Shown: piece by piece, positions 12,263 through 23,874 of the stretch
Layout of the letters: each line of letters starts with the position of its first letter
Numbering within the stretch: position 1 is the first letter of the stretch
Source: Anthostomella pinea
Taxonomy: Eukaryota; Ascomycota; Sordariomycetes; Xylariales; Xylariaceae
NCBI GenBank assembly: GCA_963556695.1
Contig: CAUWAG010000018.1
Span: 3,348,001-3,412,000, forward strand
Length of the DNA stretch: 64,000 nt
Direction: 5' to 3'
Notes under the pieces: model-generated
Databases searched by the model: none
Told to the model about the DNA's origin: nothing
Seen by the model: the letters and a program-made list of their open reading frames with translations, nothing else
Program-made: the position numbers and the translations under genes

Positions 12263-12883
12263 TTACGCGGCCGACTCGGACTCCTTCATCGGGGACACCT
12301 TTGAAGGTGCCTGAGCTCCGGGGCGGCGGAACCCCCCCTTGAACACATCTTTCCCCATCAGCACGGCAGACCCGGTCCAGAGCAAAAACTCAATGGCGCC
12401 GAATGCGATGTCGGCCTTCGCCGCACCGCACACGCTGCCGCGGCAAAACAGAAGCCTGCTGATGAATACAGACAGCGCGACGAAGCCGGCGAAGTAGAAG
12501 AGTGCGTTGCTGATCTCGAGGGATATGGCAGCGTACGGGTGCGAGGCTACACAACACGTCAGTCTTTCCTGATCGAGCCCACTACCGGGGGACTTCCTTA
12601 CCTCGGGGCATGAATCGCGGGGCCAATTCGAGGTAGCCAACAGAAAGGATGGTGAACAGCGAGACGAAGAGCAGCCAACCGACTTGCGACGGGGGCGAAG
12701 TCAGGGTGTCAACGTTGTACCAGTTGGCAACTACAGAGTTTCGATGTTAGCTTACAGCTGGTCTTCTCACATGCCACCTTCTCCTTCTGCGCGCTACATA
12801 CCGTATGCCGACAGACCCAGGATGACAAAGGCCAAGGTGAGTTGAGCAGCCCGCAGGCCGAGGATGACGCTTGAGGAAAGCAT
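12263..12883 (-). CDS. Small four-helix membrane protein, MARVEL-domain-like
   Basis: Three exons on the minus strand (12883-12802, 12730-12602, 12546-12263) join in phase to 164 residues. Four hydrophobic segments are visible: MLSSSVILGLRAAQLTLAFV..., QVGWLLFVSLFTILSVGYL, ISNALFYFAGFVALSVFI and AFGAIEFLLWTGSAVLMG. A start with RAAQLTLAFVILGLSAY and a four-helix layout of this size are typical of fungal MARVEL-domain proteins (the Nce102 superfamily), which sit in plasma-membrane microdomains. The loop between helices 3 and 4 has two cysteines (RLLFCRGSVCGAAKADIAF) that could pair. The C-terminal 25 residues are a basic, Ser/Pro-rich cytosolic tail. Family call rests on topology and the first helix, so it is moderate; the gene model itself is strong. 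Confidence 0.75.
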
Positions 12884-15299
12884 GTTGGCGCTGGAGCGAA
12901 GGAGTCGGGGAGAGCGGTCGGGAAAGCGAGCGTCTTGATGCGTAGTCATAAAACCGAAATGCTGCAGCTAGTGCACCGGGATAAGAGAAGAGAAGCGAAG
13001 ATGGTCTCGAGGTATACACGGCGAACAGGAAGAGATGTCCAAAGAACGGAAGAGCAGCACCAGGCGTTAGAGGGCAAGAAGGTTGGAAGAGGAAGACGAG
13101 GAGACCACCCACATTAATGCAAGTCGGGCAGTGCTGGCTAAAGGTCAAGCATGCAGGCTCAAGACGTTTCTGGTCTGTTGCACCCGCGGGCGGACGGTCT
13201 TCTGATCATCGTCCCAATCTGCGTGGCGATGCGCGCCGGCGCGGTTCTGAAATCGTCTGAAACAGCTATGGCCACTGTTCAGGGGTGACAGCCATGCGCT
13301 CCCCACCCAGAGTGCTTCTCTAAGTTCTCTTCCATCCAAGCCAACTTGGCCAAGACATATATATGACAAGTCCCTGCTATAGCCATCCATACTTGTGGTA
13401 TCTGGGGATATATTCCAACTTGGAAGTCTGGCCAACTTGTTCGCTGTCATTAGTAAAGCTGTAAAAGAGATGCCGCAACTACCAAGGCTGTGCAGTCGTG
13501 GCTCTGCGGTGACCCGTGCTCATTTGACAGCTTGGGAGATGGAAGGTAGTACCCCTATGATGGGCGGCAATGCACTCGGACAGAGTAGAGAATAAGCGAG
13601 CCTCGGGCGCCTATCCTCATAGCTTCTGCAGTATTCGCAGACGGACTGGCTGCTCCTGTTCTAAGGCCTCGAGATTGTTTGTAGAGGCCCGCCAATGCGT
13701 CAAGCACATCGTAGCAACTGCTCAAGGGGAGATACGTACGACAAAGCGGATGAGGATTGAAACAAAGGCGATGGAGAAAGAACCAATCTTGTGATGGTAG
13801 GCGAGGGTATAACGACTGACGTTTGCCCTGCGAATGTTGAACAGGTCGGAAACTGTTTGGAGTATCAGAATCCAGAGGGCGGTTCTGGGCATCTTGGCTG
13901 CTAGAGCCAAGTCGTCTCAAAACTCGGGGTCCGTCCGCCTTCTCACACGGCCAAGCCATTGGTACTACCTATGCTCAAAGCCGAATCGTGGATATACTGG
14001 TCTTGCGAGGCTTGGATTTCTGCTCGATATCTCTTGACTTGACGATGCGAACTTGTACAGCTGTCATGATTGTGCAGTTTGCGCTGAGCCATCAAATGGT
14101 AACAGCGACCCCACCCGGTAAGCACTGTTCGAAGGTCTCATCAACAGCAAGTGCGCTGTAGTAATAAAGTTAGGTCGTTTCGCCAAGAATCGCAATGCGG
14201 CGTCTCTGTCGGCCGACACAGTCTTTGTTCCTCACAATTCCCAAGGGAAAGAAGATATTCCCACGATTTCGGAGTGCTTGTCAGATTCAAATACCTCGTC
14301 CACTTATGGCGCTGAACCCGTCCAAGTGGCCCGTCTGACGCCTGACGCCTGACGCCTGACGCCGTAGCGGAGGCCGAGCCGAAGGGCATGTGAAAGCCAA
14401 GTATCGGTGCAGAAGCATCCATGCTTTTCGAGTCAGTATGCACTTGACAATACTATCATGTCTTCCGATGTTTGAGAACTCGGGTTCACCATCCTGGAGA
14501 TGTACCTAATGTCAGGTTTATTCCATGCTGTAATCACTAATCAGCAGGTCGAAGCTCTGATCCGGCACACAAACCAGACTTGAATGACGCGAACACCCCT
14601 CTTCTGTCCCGAGGTCGGGTCTCCACAATCACTGCGGAAAGATGCTAACCTAGCAGCCTAGCCTACCTAGGGGGATGAGGAACCTCGGCTTCTCCCCTGG
14701 CTTGGCGGTCTTGGTGGGTCCTTACCCCAGAACGGCGGCCACAAGACCATTACCGCAAGCCCCGGCCCGGCGTTGTGGGCGTTGCAGGTGCTGGTGCTCG
14801 TGACGAGTAACACGTGCAATGACTAGTAAGAGGCATTTCGCTCATAATCAAGAGTTGGCAACGCTTGAACTCAAGCTGCTGATCAGCGTACCTCATCATC
14901 ACGACCGACCGCCCAGATCAACATCAATGCATGAGCCTAGAGGTAAAGCCTTTGGTAGTTGACAATTGAAGTGGGTCTAGGCCTAGTCCGCACTCCCGAG
15001 CAGCTGCCGAGGTCCCCAAATCGGTCTTGGTGTGGCAGGACCTCAAGAAGCAAGAGAGCTTCGGTTGCTAGACTGACGCTCCTCTCTTCACAGCAGTACC
15101 GACTACGCTCCCTGTGAGACGCACATCGAACAAGCACCAAGATCCTGTCATCACGGTTGACTGTGCCTTTCCGCCGACATAAACCTACAGGGCAACATTC
15201 CCGCAAAAGGCAAACGGTGACACCCCAGCACCGTCAGCAATTGGTTGAGGTTGTCCTAAAGCTGGACCCCTTACCCCTTACCCGCTGCCGCTCGACACC
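12884..15299. other. Intergenic, 2.4 kb, between divergent genes
   Basis: Separates the MARVEL-like gene (-) from the acyl-CoA synthetase gene (+). One minus-strand stretch (13910-13722) encodes a hydrophobic segment followed by a GTACGT donor-like site, but no partner exon could be joined. A CCTACCTAGG motif lies near 14660. No gene is supported. Confidence 0.5.
14335..14362. repeat. Tandem 7-mer CTGACGC x4
   Basis: Four exact head-to-tail copies of CTGACGC in intergenic DNA; no function seen. Confidence 0.95.
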
Positions 15300-17566
15300 A
15301 TGGCAGGCGTTGGCGTTGGTCCCGACCTGCAGACTGCAGCCTACATCCAACAGATCTCAGCACCACCTCCGCCAGGCTCTCCCTACGCTGTCCCCGTTCC
15401 CGGCACCGCGCTCGAGGACCGTTCTCCCATCTACCGCCACTGGCGATTCGCCGACAAGCCTCTGCTGTCTACCTACGTTCCCGACGAACGCACCTTTCAC
15501 GATCTCTGGACGAAGGCCGTAAAGCGCTTCCCCAACAACAAGTGCTTGGGCACGCGGCCATGGAACCCATCCACCAAGCGCTGGGAGGACAAGTACGTCT
15601 GGCAGACTTACGCTGAGGTAGCCGCACGCAGCAAGAACTTCGGATCTGGTCTTTACGAGCTGCATCGCCGCATCGGCGTCCCGCCCGGCAATCATGGTGT
15701 TGGTCTTTGGAGTCAGAACCGCCCTGAGTGGCAGATCGCCGGTAAGTCCTGATCTCCTTTGAGAAGAAGCAGTGCTGGACCTGACTCGCGATGCTAACAA
15801 TTCGGCACAGACATTGGTTGCATCTCTCAGTCCATGTTTTCTGTATCCCTCTACGAAAGCCTCGGGCCCGATGCTTCCGAGTTCATCGTCAAACATGCCG
15901 GACTTTCCTGCGTTGTGACCTCGCTGCCTCACGTTCCGATCCTCCTAGCCCTTGCGCCACGCATACCGTCTCTCAAGTTGATCATTTGCATGGACTCCCT
16001 CGATGGCGGCGAACCAGATGGCTATTCGAAAAAGGCGTTGTTGAACAGTATCGCTGGGGAGAGCGGAGTGCAGATCTGGTCGATGGATGGTGTTGAGGAG
16101 CTAGGAGCAAAGGTCGCACACGCCGTGCGTCCTCCTCGCCCGGAAGATATTATCACTATCAACTACACCTCCGGCACGACTGGCGATCCAAAAGGTGTCG
16201 TACTGACACATGCAAACTGTGTCGCTGGCGTCGCGAATGCTCGCTCCAGTGGGAACTACACTTACAAAGACACCCACATGTCGTATCTACCCCTCGCTCA
16301 TATTTTCGGGCGAATGGTCGATCAGGCTGCTCTGTCTGAGGGTGCGGCTATTGGATATTTCCACGGAGACATGCTGGGGCTGGTCGATGACTTGAAGCTT
16401 CTGAAACCAACGGGTCTGATATCAGTCCCACGTCTACTCAATCGGTTCAACATGGGCATTCGTGCGCAAACCCTCGAAGCCGATGGTATCAAGGGTGCAC
16501 TCTCTCGCAAGGCTATCGAGACAAAGAAGGCGAGCATGAAGCTTCCACCCGGCAAGGCGACCAACAAGCATTTCTTACTCGACCGTGTCTGGACTCCCAA
16601 GGTCCGGGCTGCTGTGGGCTTGGAAAGGTGTCGGTCCATCGTCAGCGGAAGTGCGCAACTCGACCCGGATGTTCAAGAGTTCCTGAGAGCTGCTTTTGGG
16701 AACAACTTTGGCTCGGGCTACGGTCTGACCGAGTCGTACGCTGCTGCTGCCTGCCAGGCAGAAGGTGACTTCTCATTGGGCAACAATGGCGGCCCAATGC
16801 CTGGCGTCGAGATTTGTCTCGAGTCCCAACCCGACCTCGAATACTTGGTGACAGACCAGCCACGGCCCCGTGGAGAACTACTCATGAGGGGTCCGATCAT
16901 TTTCCGCGGATATTACAAGAACGAAGAAGAGACTAAGAAGGCCCTAGAGCCAGACGGATGGTTTCACACGGGCGACATCGTCGAGATAGATGAACTCGGA
17001 CGCATCAAGATCGTCGATCGCAAGAAGAACGTCCTCAAGCTGTCTCAGGGAGAGTACATCTCCCCTGAGCGGATCGAGAACGTCTATATGGGCAGCTCCA
17101 ACTTGATCGCCAATGCTTTCGTCCATGGAGATTCCAGCCAATCGGCGCTGGTCGGTATTTTCGGAGTGGATCCAGCTGCCTTCGGGCCCTTCGCCAGCAA
17201 GGTCTTGAAGAAGACGGTATCGCCGGACGATCTCGCGGCCATCAAGGTTGCAGCCAAGGATCCCCGAGTGGTCCAGGCCTTCCTGAAGCACCTTGATGTC
17301 ATTGCAAAGAAGCACAAGTTCAACGGCTACGAACGAGTGCGGAACTGCATTTTGGACATTGAACCGTTTACCATCGAGAACGAGTTGCTGACGCCTACGT
17401 AAGTCCAGAGGATTATGGTTTTCCCGAAGTTATTCCGTGCGTACTGACTTTGTGATATAGCTTGAAACTCAAGAGGCCTCAAACAGCGCGGAAGTTCAAA
17501 CCAGAGATCGACCGCATGTACGCCGAGATCAATGAGGAAGCCTCGAAGGTAATGCCCAAGCTATGA
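15300..17566 (+). CDS. Long-chain acyl-CoA synthetase, peroxisomal Faa2 type
   Basis: Three exons (15300-15741, 15811-17398, 17461-17566) join in phase to 711 residues, the usual size for fungal long-chain fatty acid-CoA ligases. The enzyme activates fatty acids to acyl-CoA with ATP. Visible adenylate-forming motifs are YTSGTTGDPKGV (the P-loop-like A3 motif), GYGLTES, GELLMRGPIIFRGYYKN, DGWFHTGD and the fatty-acyl signature region RIKIVDRKKNVLKLSQGEYI, which includes the hinge and catalytic-lysine area. The N-terminal arrangement (SPIYRHWRF, then FPNNKCLGTRPWN) matches yeast Faa2 better than Faa1/Faa4. The protein ends KVMPKL: the last three residues PKL fit a PTS1-type peroxisome import signal, so a peroxisomal location for beta-oxidation is inferred. 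No N-terminal membrane segment is seen. Confidence 0.92.
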
Positions 17567-18393
17567 GTACGCGGAATGGGGCATTTATAATGGAATCTGT
17601 ATGGAACATATGTACAATAAGCATGACCGAGAGGACCTATCCACGCATCACATCTGCATATCAAATTGGGATAGCTAGGTCTATGGCTTGATAAATCTGT
17701 CATTTTCACGACGAACGGGACATTAAAACACAAAGTACCCTACCATCACCTAAACGTTGAATATGGCTATGTCCACCCTTTTAACTATTTGATAGACCGG
17801 AAGGGAGAAATCCTGACATGGAATTTATATCAAAACATGATAGAACTTGTCTAGAGGTAGAAACAAGTAAAACATGAATCAATTACATGTCTTTGATATG
17901 TTGTTGGTTTCCTAAATACTGGCAGGCGCGTTACCTGGTAGTTGTGGTAAAGCGGGGTGGCCGCCTAGCATACGATGTGTTTGTTGAGCCGATGGCCGCA
18001 CGCTGTTAGTTGATAGCTCCCCGAACCTCAACCTATTAAGTCCGCGGTGTTAAATGTTGTCGCAACAAGGTGTTGTTACGACATAATCACGATGAAAGTT
18101 CTATTACCGTAGTATTAGCTGGGTTGCTTAGAAAATGCAACTTGATACTTAAGATATATATTAGTAAGAAGTATAAGGGAAATTAAAGGTATAAAAAAAG
18201 TGGTATTTTTAAAGCTATTTATTTAAGGCTTATTGATTATTTAATAAACATTTATATATTTTAGTATAAGCGCGCTTAATAAAATTGTTTTTAAACTTTT
18301 AAAAGTAAAGAAATACGATTTCCCGTAGGTTATTTTATAATCTTTAAATTGTTAAATCGCTACTCCGATGCGAAATATGCTAGCAACCTAATA
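17567..18393. other. Intergenic, about 830 bases, containing an AT-rich block
   Basis: The first half is the 3' UTR of the acyl-CoA synthetase gene; the second half is the AT-rich block listed separately. No gene is seen. Confidence 0.6.
18115..18350. other. AT-rich block, possible RIP-decayed repeat remnant
   Basis: About 235 bases, roughly three quarters A+T, in an otherwise GC-balanced window. It is full of TATA, TTAA and TAAT steps and contains the palindrome AAGCGCGCTT near 18269. It ends less than 50 bases before the start of the WD40 gene. The composition resembles DNA worn down by repeat-induced point mutation, but no element boundary can be seen. Confidence 0.6.
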
Positions 18394-21300
18394 ATGCGAG
18401 CCGACGCGACGACAATGACCGCATTCACAAATATTATCGACTTAACGCTCGATGAAGATGACGATCACGGGAAGGAGGAAGAGGAAGAAAAGTCGGTTGT
18501 CTTGTCTGGGCCGGGACAGGTGCTGCCCACTCCCAAACCCGCTCCTTCGCCCCTATCAACCATCGCATCCGCCGTACGTCCACCAAATATCCAATCGACT
18601 CCGAATGCCTTTCGAACACCACACCATGGCGAAACCAACGAGCTGCGCCATCCTACCCTACAACCGTCGCATCACGTCGTGACGCCAGCATCGTACGCGT
18701 CGGCCTCGCCTTCTACTCCCTCGCAATCTACTCCCTCGCAATACAATGACGAGCGCCCACCGAAGCGCCAGAAGCTCGAGGATGGCAGTGACCCCCAGCC
18801 CACTCCTCCTACCGAGCGCGTTAGAGATGGCTTAAAGCGATGTCTCGAGCGTCAGGTCTTCCCGCATATCGATCTTGAAGTCCAGCGGCTCGACAAGAAC
18901 ATCTACGACATCAACAAACTCGGCACCAAGGTGGTGGGGCAGATCGTGGACAAGCAGTTCCAGCAACATTACCGCGAGGGAAATGGAGAACTGTCACAGG
19001 CAGCGGTGGGTGCCGTGGCTGCCCGGGCCCGTAGGCTCGTGGTTGAGCTTGCAGCCGGCTCTGTATGCTGCCCAGATCCAGAACCCGCCTGATGCCTGTA
19101 CTGACGTGCCTCAGGAATTCCGTCGTCTTACTACTCCGCGTCCTACGCCGCAGCCGTCCGCCTATGTCCTTCCTCCGACCGTCCTTCCTTCGATCGAGAA
19201 CGTACCACATGGGGTCGCCCACGTTGCGAACGAGGCTCAGGGTCGAGATCTGGTCACCACAATGGAAAGCCCCAAGCTAGCTCGCCAGCTGAAAGCACAC
19301 ACTCCTCCTCTGCTCCTCCCTCGGCCAAAGAAGGAGACTGTCGTGTCACCACAGCGAGTTCGCGCGAGAGCTAAAGCAACCCTGTGGCAGTCAGGCAAGA
19401 GCTATGAATCGAAGAGAGAGGGTTCTCCAGTATCAGCCCAAAGCAGGTGGTTCGGCCTGCCTTCCCGGCCATACCTGAAAGCAGAAATACGGCAGCAAAT
19501 CGCACTAGGCGCCCAGAACAGTCGGTTGTTGGACATCGACTCAAACGAACTTCCCCAGTCGGAGGTGTTTCATGTTGATTTCCACGACTCGGAGGAGGGC
19601 TACTTCCAGTATTTGGCAAGACAACTATATGGTAAGACCATCACAAAGCCTGGTAGGACGGTCCGGCAAGATCTGCGCCATCTTATTAAGAAGATCCCCG
19701 CTATGCGGGCGCGCATTGTGGCTCTCCATGGCGAGGGCTACAAAGGCTACGATCCTCCTCCTGACTGCTTGAGGAAACGTTCGACAGAAGACATCGGCAA
19801 CTTCCTTGAAGACCTCTATCGCAGAAGGCTTAATCCGGTACCGAAGTCGTTGTTTCTTGAAGGGTATGATACTGTTGCTCGAAGCGACGTCTCTAGAGCG
19901 AACAGGGTTCCGGCTTTGCTGTTGACGAGAGAGATTGCTGGCAACCGCGTCGGCGCTACCAGGAGATATCAGAATTTCACTACGGCGTTCAAAAGCAACA
20001 GGGAGGATTATCTCGAACCGAAAGTGGAATGGACGAACTGTGCTGGCGATATCATGACTATGAGCTGGCTTTCAAACACGCAGTTCATCTGCGGCGCAAC
20101 AACACATTCAGACTCTCATAACCAGCAATACAACAAGCCGGGGAACCTACTGCTCGGCTCGGCGACAGCAAACACCTTGCGAGCATATCCAGACCACCGC
20201 ATTGTTCGCCCCCTAGTAGAGCATGGAGATAATGCCCTGGAATCGATGAGGGAGAGTCAAGACCCGTGGCTCTACACGTCTGTGGTTGCTTCGGACTACG
20301 ATGCCTCCAACAACTTAGCTTTTACGTCGAGTTTCGACCGCACTGTCAAGATCTGGAAACCCGATGGCGACTCTATGACAGCCGGTGGTACATGGGTCCA
20401 CGACGGGCGAGTCAATTTCGTACTGGCTTCCAAGAATCAACATGGCACGATAGCCACAGCTGCAGACGTACCAACAGAGGCCGTCCGAGTCTATCACTTG
20501 AATGGGTTGGAGGACGTGTCTGGGAGTCGTTTTGATTCGTATTCGTGCACGAGAGTTCACGATGAAGACTACGTACCTTCTGACAAATGGGCCTACTACC
20601 CGGCCGCCATACGATGGGGTGTCGCCCCGGTGGTAAGCCACCTGCTTCTCATCGGATACTCACCCCGGAGCCCTACGGGTCAGGACCATGAAATTCCAGA
20701 GGACAAGAGGGGCACGGGCGAGCTTTGTCTCTGGGACACGGTCACGCGAAGCCAGGTCAAAGTCAACAGTGCCAAAACTCAGAACGTGTTCGAGGTCGTA
20801 TGGCATCCCACACGGCCGAGTTTCGCGGCCGCAACTTCGGCATCCCAGACCTCGGAGAAGATTGAACAGCAAATCCGCACCCAGATTCGTATCTTTGAAC
20901 TGAACGAGACTGGTCAATACGGTGCTATCAAGACCCTCGACTGCACTGCTATTGATATCAACGAGCTCACCATCAGGTATGTGTACTACACATGTCTCTT
21001 TATGTTTCTTACCGCTGACACGTAGAAAAGACCCAACAGCCTGCTTTACTCTTACGTGGCTGCTAGTTGCACGGACGGAAAGGTTTACGTTTGGGACTCG
21101 GCTGGAAGCGATCGACCGATGTGTGTTCTGGAACATGGTGGTAAGTCTGGCAAGTAGATGATTCGTCATCATGTGGCTAATGCAGGTTTAGAACCGGTTG
21201 AAGAACTTATGGGCGAACGAGACATGGAAGACGTCGGCGTCAAGTTCGCGGCCTGGGGCACCAGTTCGGATCGGCTCTACACTGGCTCCTCGGACGGAGT

Positions 21301-22036
21301 TGTCAAAGTATGGAATATTCGCCACGGCCGAGGGGTCCACGTCAAAGACCTCATTGAAGTAGCGGCGCCGATCACGGCTGGCGCTTTCTCTCCGGATTTT
21401 ACCAGGCTGGCGATTGGAGATGGTAGTGGACGAGTCTACTTGATGGCCCTGGAGGAGACTGAAACCGAAGAGCAGACCAGGTCGACTGCGGTCTCATCCG
21501 GCTTCCTCACCCTACAGGTGAACGGCAGACAGCGAGCAGTTCGACGGCCTCGCCCATTCATACCTCATGCTGAGCTTCCCCATCCTGACGACCTGACCGA
21601 CTCGTCAAAGCCTAGATTGGAGATCGGGCAAGCACGAGCTAGGGAGTACCTAGACCATGGTGAGCTTGTCCGTCATCCGGACGCTACAATCGGCGTCGTC
21701 CGGGGCGCAAACTATGCAGAGACTGGCTTGTTTCGGGAAGAGGCGCACCTGAACGGAGATGCGACCGAGCCACTGCTCAGCGGCTTCGAGAACCAGCAGC
21801 AAGAGAACCAGAAGTTTTCCCGGACACAGCGGTTCTCCAGGCAGCGCACAGTGGACGATGAGGCGGTAGGAAAGTTCCAGGGGCTCCATGCCCAGAACTA
21901 CGGGCTGAACTTCTCCAAATATGACCTCGATCTGTCGAGTCGGGTGCAGCTGGAGAAGGAAGGGGTTGAGCTCGAACCATCCCTGGTTGAGCTGGATTAC
22001 GAGTCGAGTATTGATGATAGTGAAGACGACGACTAG
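18394..22036 (+). CDS. Large WD40 protein with SUMO-interaction-like N-terminus (possible DCAF / Raf1-like)
   Basis: Four exons (18394-19062, 19115-20976, 21040-21140, 21186-22036) join in phase to 1160 residues; intron 1 is 52 bp with a CTGAC branch site. The ATG at 18394 or 18415 starts the protein; the frame upstream has no ATG. Residues 14-24, IIDLTLDEDDD, look like a SUMO-interacting motif, followed by a Ser/Pro-rich region and a basic cluster RPPKRQKLED likely to be a nuclear signal. WD-repeat units are seen in exon 2 (TSSFDRTVKIWKPDG, GELCLWDTVTRSQ), exon 3 (SCTDGKVYVWDSAG) and exon 4 (GSSDGVVKVWNIRHG). WNIR near residue 920 is close to the WDxR box used by DDB1-CUL4 receptors. The C-terminus is acidic. 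S. pombe Raf1 / Neurospora DIM-9-type factors are one candidate family, not established here. Confidence 0.75.
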
Positions 22037-23874
22037 AACTAGGGCGATCGCTGGGGCTATGTACTTAGCTACGCGTGTAAACTATCGTGGGGTTGGCGTG
22101 TATGCTGTCGAACAACTGTATAGGGGTTTCCGTTGTTATGAGATTACATGCAGGTTCAAGCTGCGGCTTTGACAACGCATGCTACCGTCATTACTACTTT
22201 TCTCCCATTGTGAACCATCGTTGGAATCGGAAATCTCTTGAAGGAACTCGAATGCGTCACGAAAAACAGAATATCTTAATGCCTCACCATGGGAACACCA
22301 ACAGGAGACGACACCGTCCACCTGTCCTGCAGTCACTTTTAACATCGAAATGACGCAAACCGGGACGCAGCTCAGCTCCCGTGCCGACAGGTTTCTCACC
22401 GCTTTATTACTACCTATCACCTCTCCCGAGGCGAAATCCCGCGAGGACCCTGACTTGCAGTAGCCTGCAGGAAGAAAGACCCTCGGTGCAGCAGCACTGG
22501 TGTCTCTGAGATGAGGCTAGCTGGCGGCATGCACGATGCGAGTTAACGCCGGCGCGGCTGGTGATGAAACTGTCAAGTATGTAGGTGAGTGCGTGCATTG
22601 TGGACTGTGTGGGCTGTGGGCTCTGGACTCTTGGGTGTCGTCTAGACTCTGGACTACTGTATGCTCTAGATTGGGATGAACTACTAGAGGATGCTCGGAC
22701 CAGGTGCAAATAGCTTTCATCATTAATACATAGCTGAATGTCTATTCGCGATATACTAGCCGCCCCTTTTCTACGGAGGGTAGACTTTTAAAAAGCTTCC
22801 TAGATCACCTGACCCATGGTATAGCCCGAGCATCTTCGCATACCTAGCACTACGAAGAGGAAGAACAGACAGACAGTCTTCAGAAGATTAGCGCCCAGAT
22901 CCCGTACACGCAGTATTGGCCGATACCGCGGCCTACGGCGGGGACCAGAACCTCACTCAAAATGCCTCACTCGGCCGCTCGGCCGAACTGTCTCCCCCTT
23001 GCCCGTACGGGACAGGACCGGCTGGGCTGGCCGGGGCTGTATAGGTCCAGAATCGCCCATGCATGAGGACCAGGTAATGACCGCGCAGCCGCGATTCGAG
23101 ACGCGAGAAGACGGCTGGACAGTTTCAAATAGATATTCGCGCGTTTACTCTTTCTGGTAATGCGAGGGTAGAGATGGGGATGTAACTGACTGATCTACTA
23201 TAACCTACCTAGGTAGTTTACCTACGTGCAACGCGCGCAAGCGACAGCTATGTACATACAGCCGGCGGTGAAGCATTCGCTCACTTCCAGAGATATATAC
23301 CATGGGCGAATCATGGTAAATGTATAGAGGCAGAGGCATGGGAACATTCACTAGAGCATTGTTGTGGGATGTATCGTGTGATTGTTATGGATTTGTAACT
23401 ATACACGTGGTGAACTAGTGGAGTTCATGGCCGTCATGACCTGACTCCTCGTGCAATTATTTGATATCAAGAGTGAGTCGATACCGCCCGCCTTCTCGTG
23501 GTCGACCCTCGCGCATCGTGATCGTGAATCATCAAAAGGACAACGAAGAACGTGCTCCGAGAGGCATATTCAGTTAGACAACATACAAGAAAAATGAATT
23601 GTGCCTTCTGCACTGCTGCTCCCAAGCTTGAGCAAGGATATGTTGCAGCTCACACAGAATCCGATAACAATGCGGACGAGCCTCATCTGGTGGAAGCCTA
23701 TCTTTTGCGTCAAAGGTCGGGAGGTCTGCGAGGAAGTCGAAGGTCGGGAGTGCGAGGAATGTCGGAGATCTTCCCAGATTGTCGGAAGGCCTCCCAAGGA
23801 TCGATAGGCTCTCGTGGCACACCTTGAGAACCGCGACCTTTAGAACCGCGATGTGGCGATGGTGGCAACGGTTC
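22037..23874. other. Intergenic, 1.8 kb, between convergent genes
   Basis: Holds two 3' UTRs. An AACCTACCTAGGTAG motif lies near 23204-23218. At 23716-23775 there are loose direct repeats of AGGTCGGGAG-type sequence. No supportable gene; frames at 23552-23942 are short and without motifs. Confidence 0.55.

Noticed and set aside
13722..13910. Minus-strand frame with a hydrophobic segment ending at a GTACGT site
   Set aside because: Could be a first exon of a small membrane protein, but no second exon joins in phase to give a credible protein.
12884..22036. Secondary-metabolite gene cluster around the acyl-CoA synthetase
   Set aside because: No polyketide synthase, peptide synthetase, tailoring enzymes or cluster regulator is nearby; the synthetase has normal fatty-acid ligase features.
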